Of a DNA stretch of 64,000 nucleotides, positions 16,952 to 26,689 are shown piece by piece. The stretch is from Kribbella soli. Lineage in GTDB: Bacteria > Actinomycetota > Actinomycetes > Propionibacteriales > Kribbellaceae. Every line of letters starts with the position of its first letter. The stretch's first letter is position 1. A model generated the notes under the pieces. The model was not told the DNA's origin. It saw only the letters and a program-made list of their open reading frames with translations, and did not search any database. A program made the position numbers and the translations under genes. The stretch is from assembly GCF_004331345.1 (NCBI RefSeq), contig NZ_SJJZ01000002.1, positions 496,001 through 560,000 of the forward strand, read 5' to 3'.

Positions 16952-17830
16952 ATGGTGGCTGGGAAGCGTCCTCTGGGGTGGCCGTTGCTCGTCGCGCTGA
17001 CGAACGGGCGGACCGGGATCTCCGACGAACGGCTGGCCGCGGCCGTCCGGGACAAGGTGATTCTGGTGACCGGTTCGTCGTACGGGATCGGTGAGGCGAC
17101 CGCGCGGCGCCTGGCCGCTGCCGGGGCGACGGTGCTGCTCGTGGCGCGGACGGCGGACCAGTTGCAGCTCGTGGCGGACGACATCCGGTCGCGCGGCGGG
17201 ACCGCGTACGTGTACCCGGCGAACCTCGCCGACCCGGACGCGATCGAGGAGCTCGTGCGGACCGTGCTGGCCGAGCACGAGCGGGTCGACGTCCTTGTGA
17301 ACAACGCCGGCAAGTCGATCCGGCGATCGATCGCGGACACGTACCAGCGGTTCCACGACATCGAGCGGACCAACGCGGTCAACTACCTCGGGCCGGCCAA
17401 GCTCGTGCTCGAGCTGCTGCCGTCGATGCGCGAACGCGGGTCCGGCCACATCGTGAACGTGTCGACGGCCGGCGTCCGTACGCCGCCGATGGCGCGCTGG
17501 TCGGCGTACCTGGCGTCGAAGAGCGCGTTCGACGTGTGGCTGCGGTGTGTGGCGCAGGAGGTGCGCGGTGACGGGGTGACGACGTCGACGGTCTACATGG
17601 GCCTGGTGCACACGCGGATGAGCGAGCCGACGCCGCTGCTCAACAAGATGCCGGGGCTCACGCCGGAGCAGGCGGCCGATCAGGTGTGTACGGCGGTGGC
17701 GGAGCGCCCGCACAACATCACGCCGCCGTTCGTCCGGCCGGCCGATGCCCTCGGCAACCTGTTGCGGGTGCCGACGGATCGGTTGCTCGAGCAGTACTTC
17801 CGGCGTACCGGAGGCGGGAAGAAGCGATGA
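16952..17830 (+). CDS. SDR-family oxidoreductase paired with an acyl-CoA ligase
   Basis: 292 residues. Rossmann motif TGSSYGIG at about residues 40-47, NNAG in LVNNAGKSIRR, and the Ser-Tyr-Lys site in VNVSTAGVR and YLASKSAFD. The 30-residue N-terminal and 40-residue C-terminal extensions make it longer than a classical SDR. Its stop overlaps the ligase start as ATGA, so the two are translationally coupled and probably act on the same acyl or lipid substrate. Confidence 0.86.
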   Translation: MVAGKRPLGWPLLVALTNGRTGISDERLAAAVRDKVILVTGSSYGIGEATARRLAAAGATVLLVARTADQLQLVADDIRSRGGTAYVYPANLADPDAIEELVRTVLAEHERVDVLVNNAGKSIRRSIADTYQRFHDIERTNAVNYLGPAKLVLELLPSMRERGSGHIVNVSTAGVRTPPMARWSAYLASKSAFDVWLRCVAQEVRGDGVTTSTVYMGLVHTRMSEPTPLLNKMPGLTPEQAADQVCTAVAERPHNITPPFVRPADALGNLLRVPTDRLLEQYFRRTGGGKKR

Positions 17831-19431
17831 GGACGATCCGCCCGATCCCACCGCTGCGGCCGCCGGAGTGGCTGATGCAGAGCGCGGCCGAGGTCGGCGG
17901 GTTGTCGGTCGCGCTGATCAAGTCCGGGGTATGGAGATCGGCGGGGCCGGCGCAGCTCGTGCGGATCGAACGGGCGCTGCGGACCTGGGGTCAGTCGATG
18001 GCGGCGCTCGGGGTGATCGCGGCGATCCGGTACCCGGAGCGGGCGGCGGTGATCACCGGGGACGACCAGATCACGTACGCCGAGCTGGATCGGCGGTGCG
18101 AGCGGATCGCGGCCGGGATGCAGGCGCAGTACGGGATCGTTGCCGGGAGCAAGGTGGCGGTGCTGTGCCGGAACCACCGCGGATTCCTCGAGGCGACACT
18201 GGCCGCGTCCCGGGTCGGCGCGGACGTCCTGTTCGTGAACACCGAGTTCGCGCCGCCGCAACTGCAAGCGGTTCTCGAACGGCACCGCCCGGATCTCTTG
18301 GTCCGTGACTCCGAGTTCGCCCCACCGGCAGGCCTTCCGTCAGTCGTCTCTGATTTGGCTGAGCTTGCCGAGAGTGCGGCGCCGACGGCACCTGCTCCGT
18401 CGGCGGCTGGGCACATCACGATTCTCACCTCGGGGACTACCGGTACTCCCAAGGCGGCGCCTCGGGTGCCGACCGCGGCGGGGTTGGCGGGGTTGACCGG
18501 GAGTGCGCTCAGCCGGTTCGGGCTGCGGGCGGGTGAGCCGATGGTCGTGGGCCCGCCGCTGTTCCACGGCCTCGGTCTGCTCACCTCGATGCTCGCATTG
18601 TTCCTCGGCTCGCCGCTCGTACTGCGACCGCGGTTCGACGCCCCCACCTTGCTCGCCGACGTCGAGGCGACCCGCGCGGGCGCGATCGTCGCCGTGCCGG
18701 TGATGCTGCGCCGACTGCTCGATCTCGGTCCGAATGCCATTGCGGAGTACGACCTGCGCTCCCTGCGAGCCGTCATCTCCGGTGCGTCGCAGCTCGGCGC
18801 GCCGCTGGCTGAGCGGTTCATCGAACGGTTCGGGCCGGTGCTGTGCGACGCGTACGGATCGAGCGAGGTCGGCATCGCCACGATCGCGACGTCCGCCGAC
18901 CTGCTCGCCGCGCCCGGGACCGTTGGGCGGCCCTGTCTCGGCAGCACGATCCGGATCCTCGACGACCAGGACCTCCCGGTGCCGGCCGGCGAGACCGGAC
19001 GGATCTTCGCGGGCGGCGGGCTGGTGTTCGGCGGGTACTCCGACGGCTCCAGCAAGACCGTCGTCGACGGGCGGATGAGCACCGGCGACCTCGGGCACGT
19101 GGATGCCGCCGGGCGCTTGTTCGTCGACGGCCGCGAGGACGACATGATCGTGTCCGGCGGTGAGAACGTGTACCCGGTCGAGGTCGAGCAGTGCCTCGCG
19201 GCACATCCCGCGGTCGCCGAAGCAGTCGTTGCCGGAGTCCCCGACGACGAGTTCGGCCAGCGGCTGATCGCGTACGTCGTACTCCATGCGCCGGCGACCG
19301 AGGACGAGTTGCTGACGCACGTGAAGGCGAACCTCGCGCGCTACAAGACGCCGCGCCAGATCGTGATCCTCGACGAGTTCCCGCGCAACGCGACCGGCAA
19401 GGTCCTGCGCGGCAAACTCAGCCCACCGTGA
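17827..19431 (+). CDS. Acyl-CoA synthetase / AMP-binding enzyme (FadD-like)
   Basis: 534 residues of the ANL adenylating superfamily. P-loop TSGTTGTPK, the AYGSSEVG acyl-adenylate motif, STGDLGHVD with the ATP-ribose Asp, the hinge GREDDMIVSGGENVYP, and the catalytic Lys in NATGKVLRGKL near the C-terminus. It activates a carboxylic or fatty acid to the acyl-AMP and then the thioester. The start ATG overlaps the SDR stop. Chain-length specificity is not readable. It converges with an F420-type gene, overlapping by 14 bases. Confidence 0.9.
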   Translation: MRTIRPIPPLRPPEWLMQSAAEVGGLSVALIKSGVWRSAGPAQLVRIERALRTWGQSMAALGVIAAIRYPERAAVITGDDQITYAELDRRCERIAAGMQAQYGIVAGSKVAVLCRNHRGFLEATLAASRVGADVLFVNTEFAPPQLQAVLERHRPDLLVRDSEFAPPAGLPSVVSDLAELAESAAPTAPAPSAAGHITILTSGTTGTPKAAPRVPTAAGLAGLTGSALSRFGLRAGEPMVVGPPLFHGLGLLTSMLALFLGSPLVLRPRFDAPTLLADVEATRAGAIVAVPVMLRRLLDLGPNAIAEYDLRSLRAVISGASQLGAPLAERFIERFGPVLCDAYGSSEVGIATIATSADLLAAPGTVGRPCLGSTIRILDDQDLPVPAGETGRIFAGGGLVFGGYSDGSSKTVVDGRMSTGDLGHVDAAGRLFVDGREDDMIVSGGENVYPVEVEQCLAAHPAVAEAVVAGVPDDEFGQRLIAYVVLHAPATEDELLTHVKANLARYKTPRQIVILDEFPRNATGKVLRGKLSPP

Positions 19432-20200
19432 AGAGCTTCCGGAACCTCGTCATCCGGTCCAGCGCGCTGCTCTCGTCCCCGAACGACACCGCCACAGTCT
19501 CCGCCCCGGCGTCGACGAGCTCGTGAGCCATGGCGACGACCGGCTCGGGATCGCCGTCGGACCAGTCGAGTCGCGTCCCGACCTTGATGGGCCGGTCGCC
19601 GAACGACCTGAGCCGCGACACCGCCGCCGCGAATCCGGCACCGTCCAGGTTGAGCCCCTGCCATTCGTCGCCGTAGCGCGCGGCGCGACGCAATGCGGGC
19701 ACCGTCGTACCGCCGATCATGAGCGGGAGCGGCGCCCGGAGCTTGGGCTCGAACACCCCGCCGCGGTCCCGGCCCGCGAAGAGATCACGGATGATCCCGA
19801 GCGACTCGTCCGTCCGGCGGCCGCGCTCCTCGAACACGGCACCGACCGCCGCGAACTCGGCCTTCGCCCACCCCGCGCCGATCCCCAGTACGACGCGCTC
19901 GCCGGACAACCGGTGCAGCGTCGCCGCCTGCTTCGCGACCACGTACGGGCTCCGCATCGGCAGCACGAGCACCGAGGTCCCGAACCGGATCCGGCTCGTG
20001 CGCGCCGCCAGGTACCCGATCGTGACGAGAGGCTCGTACACACCGCCGTACGTCGGGCCGAACTCACCCGGCGGGAGGAGGTGATCGGGCAACCACGCCG
20101 TACCGTAGCCCAGGTCCTCCGCCGCGATCGCGAGCTCGACCAGTCGCTCGGGCGGCATCGTCGCCGACTCGTCCGGGAGGACCACCTGGAGTTCGACCAT
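19418..20200 (-). CDS. LLM-class flavin/F420-dependent oxidoreductase
   Basis: 260 residues of the luciferase-like TIM-barrel family (TIGR03619-like). Typical segments: AEDLGYGTAWLPDHLL, TSRIRFGTSVLVLPMRSPYVVAKQAATL, LGIGAGWAKAEFAAVG and PLMIGGTTVPALRRAARYGDEW. Members in this phylum generally use F420; the cofactor is inferred from family and organism. No neighbouring gene identifies a substrate. Confidence 0.8.
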   Translation of the reverse strand: MVELQVVLPDESATMPPERLVELAIAAEDLGYGTAWLPDHLLPPGEFGPTYGGVYEPLVTIGYLAARTSRIRFGTSVLVLPMRSPYVVAKQAATLHRLSGERVVLGIGAGWAKAEFAAVGAVFEERGRRTDESLGIIRDLFAGRDRGGVFEPKLRAPLPLMIGGTTVPALRRAARYGDEWQGLNLDGAGFAAAVSRLRSFGDRPIKVGTRLDWSDGDPEPVVAMAHELVDAGAETVAVSFGDESSALDRMTRFRKLFTVG

Positions 20201-20226
20201 GTGCTCGACCCTAACCGCCGAGGTGA

Positions 20227-21012
20227 TCAGAGTGAGCGGGGTGGGTGGCCGGTGTACGTGGGGATGACGGCCTTCGGGAGGGGGCCCTTGATGCGCGTCG
20301 GTTCTTGTTGCTGCTCGCGGGCGTGGGCGAGCAGGCCGACGGAGCGGGACAGGATGAACAGGCCGCGGCCGAGTTCGGCGGGGAGGCCGAGCTCGGCATA
20401 GATGGTCGCCGTGGCACCGTCCACGTTCATCGGGACGGGTGCGAGGACGGATTCCAGCGAGAGAGCGATCTCCAGGTGCTGCCCGCTGATGGTGCCGTCG
20501 GCAACTGCTTGCTGGGCGGCGGCGATCAGCGGGTCACGGCGCGGGTCGCGCGGGTGGAAGCGGTGCCCGAAGCCAGGGACGTACGCCTTGCGTTCCTTGT
20601 ACGACGCTACAAGCTCTCGCGCGGCCGTCGTCGGGTCGGTGCCGGCGTCGACCGTGCGGCGCAGGTCGTACAGGACTTCGAGGCACTGCTGGCCGGCGCC
20701 GCCGTGGACGTCGCCGAGCAGGTTGACGCCGGTGGCGATCGCATTGTTGAGCGCCAGCCCGCAGGAGACGGCCATTCGCGTGGCGGCGATCGAGGGTGCC
20801 TGCGGGCCGTGGTCGACGGCGGCGACGAGTGTCTGCTCGACCAGCCGCGCCTCCCCCGGCGTCGGCAGTTCACCGCGGATCATCAGCCAGATCATCTGGG
20901 GAAACGTGACGCCGCCGATCAGCTGCTCGATCGGGTACCCGTGGAACCGGATCACGCCGGGCGCAATGTCCGAGATCCCGGTTGCCCACCAATCCGCGGC
21001 CTCGGTGCTCAT
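20227..21012 (-). CDS. Citryl-CoA lyase-like (citrate synthase superfamily)
   Basis: 261 residues, about two thirds the length of citrate synthase. Conserved active-site regions remain: LNNAIATGVNLLGDVHGGAGQQ, PGFGHRFHPRDPR with the catalytic His, and MNVDGATATIYAELG with the catalytic Asp. The short length and the HGGAG region fit the citryl-CoA lyase/citrate-synthase-like group, which cleaves citryl-CoA to acetyl-CoA and oxaloacetate. Its start overlaps the CoA-transferase stop (ATGA), so both steps are coupled. The true substrate could be another 3-hydroxy-tricarboxylyl- or dicarboxylyl-CoA. Confidence 0.82.
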   Translation of the reverse strand: MSTEAADWWATGISDIAPGVIRFHGYPIEQLIGGVTFPQMIWLMIRGELPTPGEARLVEQTLVAAVDHGPQAPSIAATRMAVSCGLALNNAIATGVNLLGDVHGGAGQQCLEVLYDLRRTVDAGTDPTTAARELVASYKERKAYVPGFGHRFHPRDPRRDPLIAAAQQAVADGTISGQHLEIALSLESVLAPVPMNVDGATATIYAELGLPAELGRGLFILSRSVGLLAHAREQQQEPTRIKGPLPKAVIPTYTGHPPRSL

Positions 21013-22244
21013 GTAGCTCCCTTTGCTCGTAGTTCCGCGATCTCGTCCGGGGTGTAGCCGAGCTCGGCCAGGATCTCGTCGGTGTGCTCACCCAGACGCG
21101 GCGGCCGCGTCGACGGTCCGACCGGCCCGCCGTCAACGTGCACGCTGCTGCCGAGCACCCGCAGTTCGCGGTCCCGTCCGTCGGGCATCTCCACCGCGTG
21201 CAGGAGTTCGCGCTCGGCGAGCTGCGGCAGAGAGAGCGTTTGCTCGACGTTCAGCACCGGCGCGACTGGGACGCCGGACTCCGCAAGCAACTCGTCCCAG
21301 TGCGCCGCGGAACGCTGAGAGAGCGTTTTCTCGAGTTCATCCTTGAGCTCGGCCCGATGCACCTTCCGAGCCTCGCGGGACCCGAACCGCTCGTCGGTGA
21401 GCAGCTCCGGCCGGCCCAGTGCCGTGCACAGTTCGACGTACTGCTCCTGCTTGTTGGCCGCGATGTTCAGCGCCCCGTCCGCGGTCCGGAACGTGCCGGA
21501 CGGCGCCGACGTCGCGTTCTCGTTGCCCATGGCACCGGGTTTGCGGCCTGCGACCAGGTAGTCCGAGACCACCCACCCCATCGCCGCGACCGCGGTTTCC
21601 AGCATCGACACGTCGAGGAAACTGCCGGCGCCGGTCCGTTCCCGTTTCACGAGGGCCGCCGAGATCGCGAACGCCGCCGCGTACCCGCCGAGCGTGTCCG
21701 CGATCGGGAAACCGGTCCGGATCGGCGCGGTCTCCGGCGTTCCCGTGACGCTCATGATCCCGGACAGCCCCTGGATGATCTGGTCGTACGCCGGCCGTCC
21801 GCGCATCGGCCCGGTCTGGCCGAACCCCGACACCGCGCAGTACACCAGCCCCGGATTCAGCGACCGCAGCACGTCGACCGAGAAGCCGAGCCGCTCGAGC
21901 ACTCCCGGCCGGAAGTTCTCCAGCAGCACGTCCGCCTCGCGGACCAGCCGCTCGAAGACCTCGCGACCGTCGGCGCTCTTCAGGTTCAGCGTGAGAGAGC
22001 GCTTCCCCGCGTTCTGGGCGAGGAACGAGATACCTAACCCGTCCTTGGACAGGTCCGGGTCGCCGCCGAGGTTCCGGGCGAGGTCGCCCGACCCGGGCAC
22101 CTCGACCTTGATCACCTCGGCTCCCATCAGGGCCAACTGGTAGCCGGCGAACGGTCCCGCGAGCACGTTGGTCAGGTCGAGCACCCGCACCCCGGCCAGC
22201 AGATCCGCGTCAGGCCGCACCTCACGCCGCACCTCAGGACGCAC
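21009..22244 (-). CDS. Class III (CaiB/BaiF-family) CoA-transferase
   Basis: 411 residues. Begins with the family signature GVRVLDLTNVLAGPFAGYQL and GAEVIKVEVPGSGD. The catalytic Asp lies in the NENAT...GTFRTADG region or the preceding FLDVSMLE segment; the C-terminal GEHTDEILAELGYT is also typical. It moves CoA from a donor thioester to a free acid. The GTG at 22244 is preceded by GGTGGAG and overlaps the iclR stop by 11 bases. With the lyase downstream and a tricarboxylate importer on the other strand it probably activates an imported tricarboxylate. Confidence 0.87.
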   Translation of the reverse strand: MRPEVRREVRPDADLLAGVRVLDLTNVLAGPFAGYQLALMGAEVIKVEVPGSGDLARNLGGDPDLSKDGLGISFLAQNAGKRSLTLNLKSADGREVFERLVREADVLLENFRPGVLERLGFSVDVLRSLNPGLVYCAVSGFGQTGPMRGRPAYDQIIQGLSGIMSVTGTPETAPIRTGFPIADTLGGYAAAFAISAALVKRERTGAGSFLDVSMLETAVAAMGWVVSDYLVAGRKPGAMGNENATSAPSGTFRTADGALNIAANKQEQYVELCTALGRPELLTDERFGSREARKVHRAELKDELEKTLSQRSAAHWDELLAESGVPVAPVLNVEQTLSLPQLAERELLHAVEMPDGRDRELRVLGSSVHVDGGPVGPSTRPPRLGEHTDEILAELGYTPDEIAELRAKGAT

Positions 22245-23004
22245 TGAAACCGCTCCACCCCGTCCGGCTGATCGTCTCCGCGCACCGCCGTACGGCGGTG
22301 ATGTACGGCGGCAACCGGTCGTCGCTGAACCGGGTCGTCGGCCCACCGATCGCGATCGCCGCAACGACCCGCCCGTCGGTACGCCGTACCGGAGCCGCGA
22401 CACCCGAGGCGCCGAGCTCACGCTCACCGTGGCTGACCGCGAACCCGCGCGCGGCCGCGTCCGTGACCGTGGCCCGCAACTTCTTCGCGAACCCCGGCTG
22501 CCGCGGCGCCTCCAGCGCGAGCTCCTCGATCAGCGACGGATCGACGTCGAGCACCGGCGGATCCGTGAGCAGCACCTTCGACGCCGCTCCGCCCCACAGC
22601 GGCATCGACGAACCGACGACCACCATGTGCCGGACACTCAGCGAGCCCGGCGCCTGCGCGAGACAGACGCGGGTCCGGCCGACGCGGATGTACAGGTTCG
22701 CGGTCTCGCCCGTGTCGGCCGACAGCTTGCCCATCGCCGCGCGGACCGCCGGCGGGATCTCCATCGTCGCGCTGCTGAGCCGGGACCAGCGCAGGAAGCC
22801 TGGACCGATCGCGTACTTCCCCGGGCCGATCGCCGCGACCAGGCCGCGCTGCTCGAGCGTGGTCACGAGCCGGAGCACCGTCGTCTTCGGCAGCCCGCTC
22901 GCCGCCGTCAGCGCCGCCAGCGACCAGGTCGGATGCTCGTCGTCGAACCGCTCGAGCAGGTCCAGCGCCCGGTGCACACTCCGTACTCCGTCACCTTCAC
23001 TCAT
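22234..23004 (-). CDS. IclR-family transcriptional regulator
   Basis: 256 residues. N-terminal winged helix (SVHRALDLLERFDDEH, then LAALTAASGLPKTTVLRLVTTLE) and the C-terminal IclR effector domain with GVAAPVRRTDGRVVAAIAIGGPTTRF. IclR proteins sense small carboxylates, and the gene heads the operon for the CoA-transferase and lyase while facing tctCBA. It is therefore the likely local switch for both arms. Start taken at the ATG at 23004. Confidence 0.88.
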   Translation of the reverse strand: MSEGDGVRSVHRALDLLERFDDEHPTWSLAALTAASGLPKTTVLRLVTTLEQRGLVAAIGPGKYAIGPGFLRWSRLSSATMEIPPAVRAAMGKLSADTGETANLYIRVGRTRVCLAQAPGSLSVRHMVVVGSSMPLWGGAASKVLLTDPPVLDVDPSLIEELALEAPRQPGFAKKLRATVTDAAARGFAVSHGERELGASGVAAPVRRTDGRVVAAIAIGGPTTRFSDDRLPPYITAVRRCAETISRTGWSGFSAS

Positions 23005-23111
23005 GGCCCGACGATAACCCGCCGTGCCACACAACGGAATCTCTGTACCTCCTGGTGGAATGCTGCTACGGTCGCCCGCAGTACTCCCTCGCCCTCAGGA
23101 GGTAGCTGCTC

Positions 23112-24125
23112 ATGTCGCGACCCAGGACGGCGCTGGTCGCCGCGGGTCTGGTTGTCAGCCTGCTTGTCAGCGGTTGCTCGGCACTGGAGAAGACCCTCGA
23201 CGGCGGCAGCGTCGCCGGCGACTTCCCGAGCCGCAACGTCGAGATCATGGTCCCCGCCGCACCTGGTGGTGGGTGGGACCTGACCGCCCGGCAGTTCCAG
23301 CACGTGGTCCAGGAGAAGAAGCTGCTCGGCGAGAGAGCGGTCTCCGTGGTGAACGTGACCGGCGCCGGCGGCGCGGTCGGCATCTCCAAGCTGGTCACGA
23401 AGAACCGCAAGGACCCGCACACGCTGATGATCACCGGCCTGGTGATGGTCGGCGCGCTCACCCTGAACCAGTCCGAGATCACCGTCTCGGACACCACGCC
23501 GATCGCGACGCTCACCGCCGAGCAGGAGGTGCTGGTGGTGAAGTCGGACTCGCCACTGAAGTCCCTCAAGGACCTCGTGGAGATGTACAAGGCCGACCCG
23601 TCGCAGGTGAGCTGGGGCGGCGGCACGATCGGCGGCACCGACCACATCACCGCCGGCACATTGGTGAAGGCGGCCGGCGCGGACCCGTCGAAGGTGAAGT
23701 ACATCAGCTACTCCGGCGGCGGCGAGGCGACCGCGGCGATCCTGTCCGGCGACGTGACGGTGGGCATCTCCGGGCTGAGTGAGTTCGAGGAGCAGATCAC
23801 CGCCGGGAAGATGCGGGTTCTCGCCACCTCCGGCACCGAGCCGGTGACGCTCAACGGCAAGCAACTCCCGACGATGAAGTCCGAGGGGTACGACGCGGAG
23901 GTGCAGAACTGGCGCGCGATCGTCGCACCACCCGACGTACCGGCCGCGGACCGGCAACGGCTGATCGACTTCGTGACGAAGGTGAACCAGTCCCCCGAGT
24001 GGGCCGAGATCCGGAAGAAGAACGGCTGGACCGACTTCTTCAAGACCGGTGACGACGCGACCAAGTTCATCGCCGAGGAAACCACCCGTGTCCAGGGCCT
24101 GGAGAAGGAGCTGGGGATCCTGTGA
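23112..24125 (+). CDS. tctC: Tripartite tricarboxylate transporter substrate-binding lipoprotein
   Basis: 337 residues. Lipoprotein signal peptide with hydrophobic core TALVAAGLVVSLLVS and lipobox LVSGC. The mature part has the Bug/TctC features: FPSRNVEIMVPAAPGGGWD at the start and the PSQVSWGGGTIGGTDHI segment of the second lobe. It binds a carboxylate such as citrate outside the membrane and hands it to TctBA. An AGGAGG site lies 9 bases before the ATG, and TACGGT about 30 bases further upstream may be the -10 box. First gene of tctCBA. Confidence 0.88.
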   Translation: MSRPRTALVAAGLVVSLLVSGCSALEKTLDGGSVAGDFPSRNVEIMVPAAPGGGWDLTARQFQHVVQEKKLLGERAVSVVNVTGAGGAVGISKLVTKNRKDPHTLMITGLVMVGALTLNQSEITVSDTTPIATLTAEQEVLVVKSDSPLKSLKDLVEMYKADPSQVSWGGGTIGGTDHITAGTLVKAAGADPSKVKYISYSGGGEATAAILSGDVTVGISGLSEFEEQITAGKMRVLATSGTEPVTLNGKQLPTMKSEGYDAEVQNWRAIVAPPDVPAADRQRLIDFVTKVNQSPEWAEIRKKNGWTDFFKTGDDATKFIAEETTRVQGLEKELGIL

Positions 24126-24631
24126 GCACCTCAGAGGAATTACTCGAAGAAGCAGTGAAAGCTTCGGATGTCGAAGTCGAGGCATCCCGCCTGGTGCGGA
24201 TCATTGCGGCGCTCGTGCTGATCGTGTTGAGCGCGACGTTCCTGGTGGGCGTGTTCGACATCCGCAGCCCCAAGGGCTTCGACCCGGCGGGGCCGCGGTT
24301 CTTCCCGCTGCTCGTGACGTCGGCCTGGTTGGTGCTGTCGATCGCCTACCTGATCGAAGGACTCCGGTCGCCTAGGACCACCCGCTCGACCGACCGTAGC
24401 TGGTTCGAGCCGGTGGCACTTTCCGCACTGCTCGTGCTGTACGCGCTGCTGGTCGTCCCGCTCGGCTATCTCATTGCCACGGCGTTGCTGTTCTTCGCGG
24501 CGGCCCGCGTACTCGGCAGCCGGCAGTTGGTACGGGACATCGTGGTGGCCGTCGTACTCACCGTTGTCGTGTACGTCGCGTTCACGCAGTTCCTCGACAT
24601 CTCGTTGCCGGGAGGGGTGCTGGGACTGTGA
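24122..24631 (+). CDS. tctB: Tripartite tricarboxylate transporter small membrane subunit
   Basis: 169 residues with four predicted membrane helices, the first about residues 20-42. TctB proteins show little sequence identity but this size, topology and position between tctC and tctA are diagnostic. The GTG start overlaps the tctC stop (GTGA), and its own stop overlaps the tctA start in the same way, so the three subunits are made stoichiometrically. Confidence 0.85.
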   Translation: MSTSEELLEEAVKASDVEVEASRLVRIIAALVLIVLSATFLVGVFDIRSPKGFDPAGPRFFPLLVTSAWLVLSIAYLIEGLRSPRTTRSTDRSWFEPVALSALLVLYALLVVPLGYLIATALLFFAAARVLGSRQLVRDIVVAVVLTVVVYVAFTQFLDISLPGGVLGL

Positions 24632-26190
24632 TCGGCTTGAGTGTTTTCGGTGAGCTCATGCACGGTTTCAGCGCCGTGCTCGAGCCGATGAACCTGCTGT
24701 GGGCGATCCTCGGCGTGACGCTCGGCATGCTCGTCGGCATCCTGCCCGGGATCGGCCCGGCGCTGACGATCGCGCTGCTGCTGCCGATCACGTTCAACTT
24801 CTCCGACCCGATCGGCGCCTTCATCATGTTCGCCGGGATCTACTACGGCGCGATGTACGGCGGTTCGACCACGTCGATCCTGATCAACACCCCCGGCGAG
24901 TCGGCCTCGGTGGCCACCGCGATCGAGGGTCACAAGATGGCGCTGAAGGGCCGCGCCCGGGCGGCGCTGGCGACCGCGGCGATCGGGTCGTTCGTGGCCG
25001 GGACGATCTCGACCGTGCTGCTGACGTTCGTCGCTAAGCCGATCGGGAACCTGGCGAGCCACTTCCAGGCGACCGACTACTTCGCGATCACGCTGCTCGC
25101 GATGGTCGCGGTGACCGCGATCATCGGGCACTCGCTGGTCCGCGGGCTGCTGTCGCTGGTGGTCGGGCTGTTCATCGGGCTGATCGGTCTCGACAGCCTG
25201 TCCGGCGCCCCGCGGTATACGTTCGGGACGCTGCGGCTGCTGGACGGGATCGACGTGGTGATCGTGATCGTCGGGTTGTTCGCGATCGGCGAGACGTTGC
25301 ACGTGGCCTCGAAACTGCGGTCCACTCCGGAGCGTCCCGCCGTATTGGAGAAGGGCCGGCTGCGGACCGGGTACCTGAACAAGTCGGACTGGGGCCGGTC
25401 GTGGAAGCCGTGGCTGCGGGGCACCGCGCTCGGGTTCCCGTTCGGGGCGATCCCGTCGGGCGGCGCCGAAGTACCGACGTTCCTGTCGTACTCGATCGAG
25501 CGGCGGCAGGCGCGCAAGAAGGGTCACGACGAGTTCGGCGAGGGCGCGATCGAGGGCGTGGCGGGACCGGAGGCGGCCAACAACGCGTCATTCTCGGGTG
25601 TGCTCGTACCGCTGCTGACACTCGGTCTGCCGACATCGGCGACGGCCGCGGTGATGCTCGCGGCGTTCCAGATCTTCAACGTGCAGCCGGGGCCGCAGCT
25701 GTTCGAGGACGAGAGCACGCTGGTCTGGACGCTGATCGCGTCGCTGTACATCGGCAACCTGATCCTGCTGATCATGAACCTGCCGCTGATCCAGATCTGG
25801 GTGCAGGTCCTCAAGGTCCCCCGGCCGTTGCTGTACGCCGGGATTCTGGTCTTCGCGTGCCTCGGGGTGTACTCGCTGTCCGGCTCCGGCTACGAGGTGC
25901 TGATGGCGCTCGTGATCGGCGTGGTCGGGTTCTTCATGCGCAAGCTCGACTTCCCGATCGCGCCGGTGGTCCTCGGCGTGATCCTCGGGCCGGCGATGGA
26001 GGAGCAGTTCCGCCGGTCGCTGGTGATCTCGAACGGCGACGCGAGCGTCTTCGTCACCCGCCCGCTGAGCGCGGTGATCATCGTGCTGACGGTGCTCGCG
26101 CTGTTCGTCCCGTACCTGCCCCGGATCGTCGCCCGCCTCCGCGGCACCCAGCCCACCCACGACCGCCTGACCTTCGGCGAGGACGATTGA
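24628..26190 (+). CDS. tctA: Tripartite tricarboxylate transporter large membrane subunit
   Basis: 520 residues with 11-12 hydrophobic segments. The TctA glycine signature [17 protein letters not shown] (near residue 40) and the segment [20 protein letters not shown] are present, with a second glycine region [20 protein letters not shown]. It is the channel-forming subunit of the sodium- or proton-driven uptake system. GTG start overlapping tctB. Confidence 0.92.
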   Translation: MIGLSVFGELMHGFSAVLEPMNLLWAILGVTLGMLVGILPGIGPALTIALLLPITFNFSDPIGAFIMFAGIYYGAMYGGSTTSILINTPGESASVATAIEGHKMALKGRARAALATAAIGSFVAGTISTVLLTFVAKPIGNLASHFQATDYFAITLLAMVAVTAIIGHSLVRGLLSLVVGLFIGLIGLDSLSGAPRYTFGTLRLLDGIDVVIVIVGLFAIGETLHVASKLRSTPERPAVLEKGRLRTGYLNKSDWGRSWKPWLRGTALGFPFGAIPSGGAEVPTFLSYSIERRQARKKGHDEFGEGAIEGVAGPEAANNASFSGVLVPLLTLGLPTSATAAVMLAAFQIFNVQPGPQLFEDESTLVWTLIASLYIGNLILLIMNLPLIQIWVQVLKVPRPLLYAGILVFACLGVYSLSGSGYEVLMALVIGVVGFFMRKLDFPIAPVVLGVILGPAMEEQFRRSLVISNGDASVFVTRPLSAVIIVLTVLALFVPYLPRIVARLRGTQPTHDRLTFGEDD

Positions 26191-26199
26191 TGGGAGAGT

Positions 26200-26610
26200 G
26201 TGACCGTGAAGATTCTCGTCGGATACGTACCAACGCCTGAGGGTGAGGCGGCGCTGACTGCCGCGGCGACCGAGGCCGAGCTGCGCGGGGCCTCGATCCT
26301 GCTGCTGAACACGAGCCGGGGCGATGCCTACATCGACGCCCGCTACGCCAACGCCGACGAGTTGGCGGCCGCCGAGGCCAAGCTGCGCGAGCACGGCGTC
26401 GAGGTGACGATCCAGCAGGCCGTCTCCGAGGGCGACGTGGCCGGCGCGCTCCTGAAGGCGGCCGCGGCCGAGGACGTCGGCCTGATCGTCCTCGGCCTGC
26501 GCCGCCGCAGCCCGGTCGGCAAACTCATCCTCGGCAGCACTGCCCAACGCGTCCTCCTCGAGTCCCCCGTCCCGGTCCTCGCGGTGAAAGTCCCGTCACC
26601 CCACGACTGA
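26200..26610 (+). CDS. Universal stress protein (UspA family)
   Basis: 136 residues, one Usp domain. Starts VKILVGYVPTPEGEAAL and ends with the ATP-binding type motif GLRRRSPVGKLILGSTAQRVLLESPVPVLAV (G-2x-G-9x-G-S/T). The GTG start lies 9 bases after the tctA stop behind GGGAGAG, so it is part of the transporter operon. Usp genes often accompany tripartite carboxylate carriers, where a regulatory role is supposed. Confidence 0.88.
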   Translation: MTVKILVGYVPTPEGEAALTAAATEAELRGASILLLNTSRGDAYIDARYANADELAAAEAKLREHGVEVTIQQAVSEGDVAGALLKAAAAEDVGLIVLGLRRRSPVGKLILGSTAQRVLLESPVPVLAVKVPSPHD

Positions 26611-26649
26611 TCGCAAGAACCGGACGTCTGCTCCGACCGATGACTGAGT

Positions 26650-26668
26650 GGGCACCTTCGGGGTGCCC
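26650..26668 (+). terminator. Hairpin after the tct-usp operon
   Basis: GGGCACC (26650-26656) and GGTGCCC (26662-26668) enclose the stable loop TTCGG. No T-run follows, which is common in actinobacteria. It lies 40 bases past the usp stop and 22 bases before the next start. Confidence 0.55.
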
Positions 26669-26689
26669 TGGGATCGGAAGGATCAGGGA

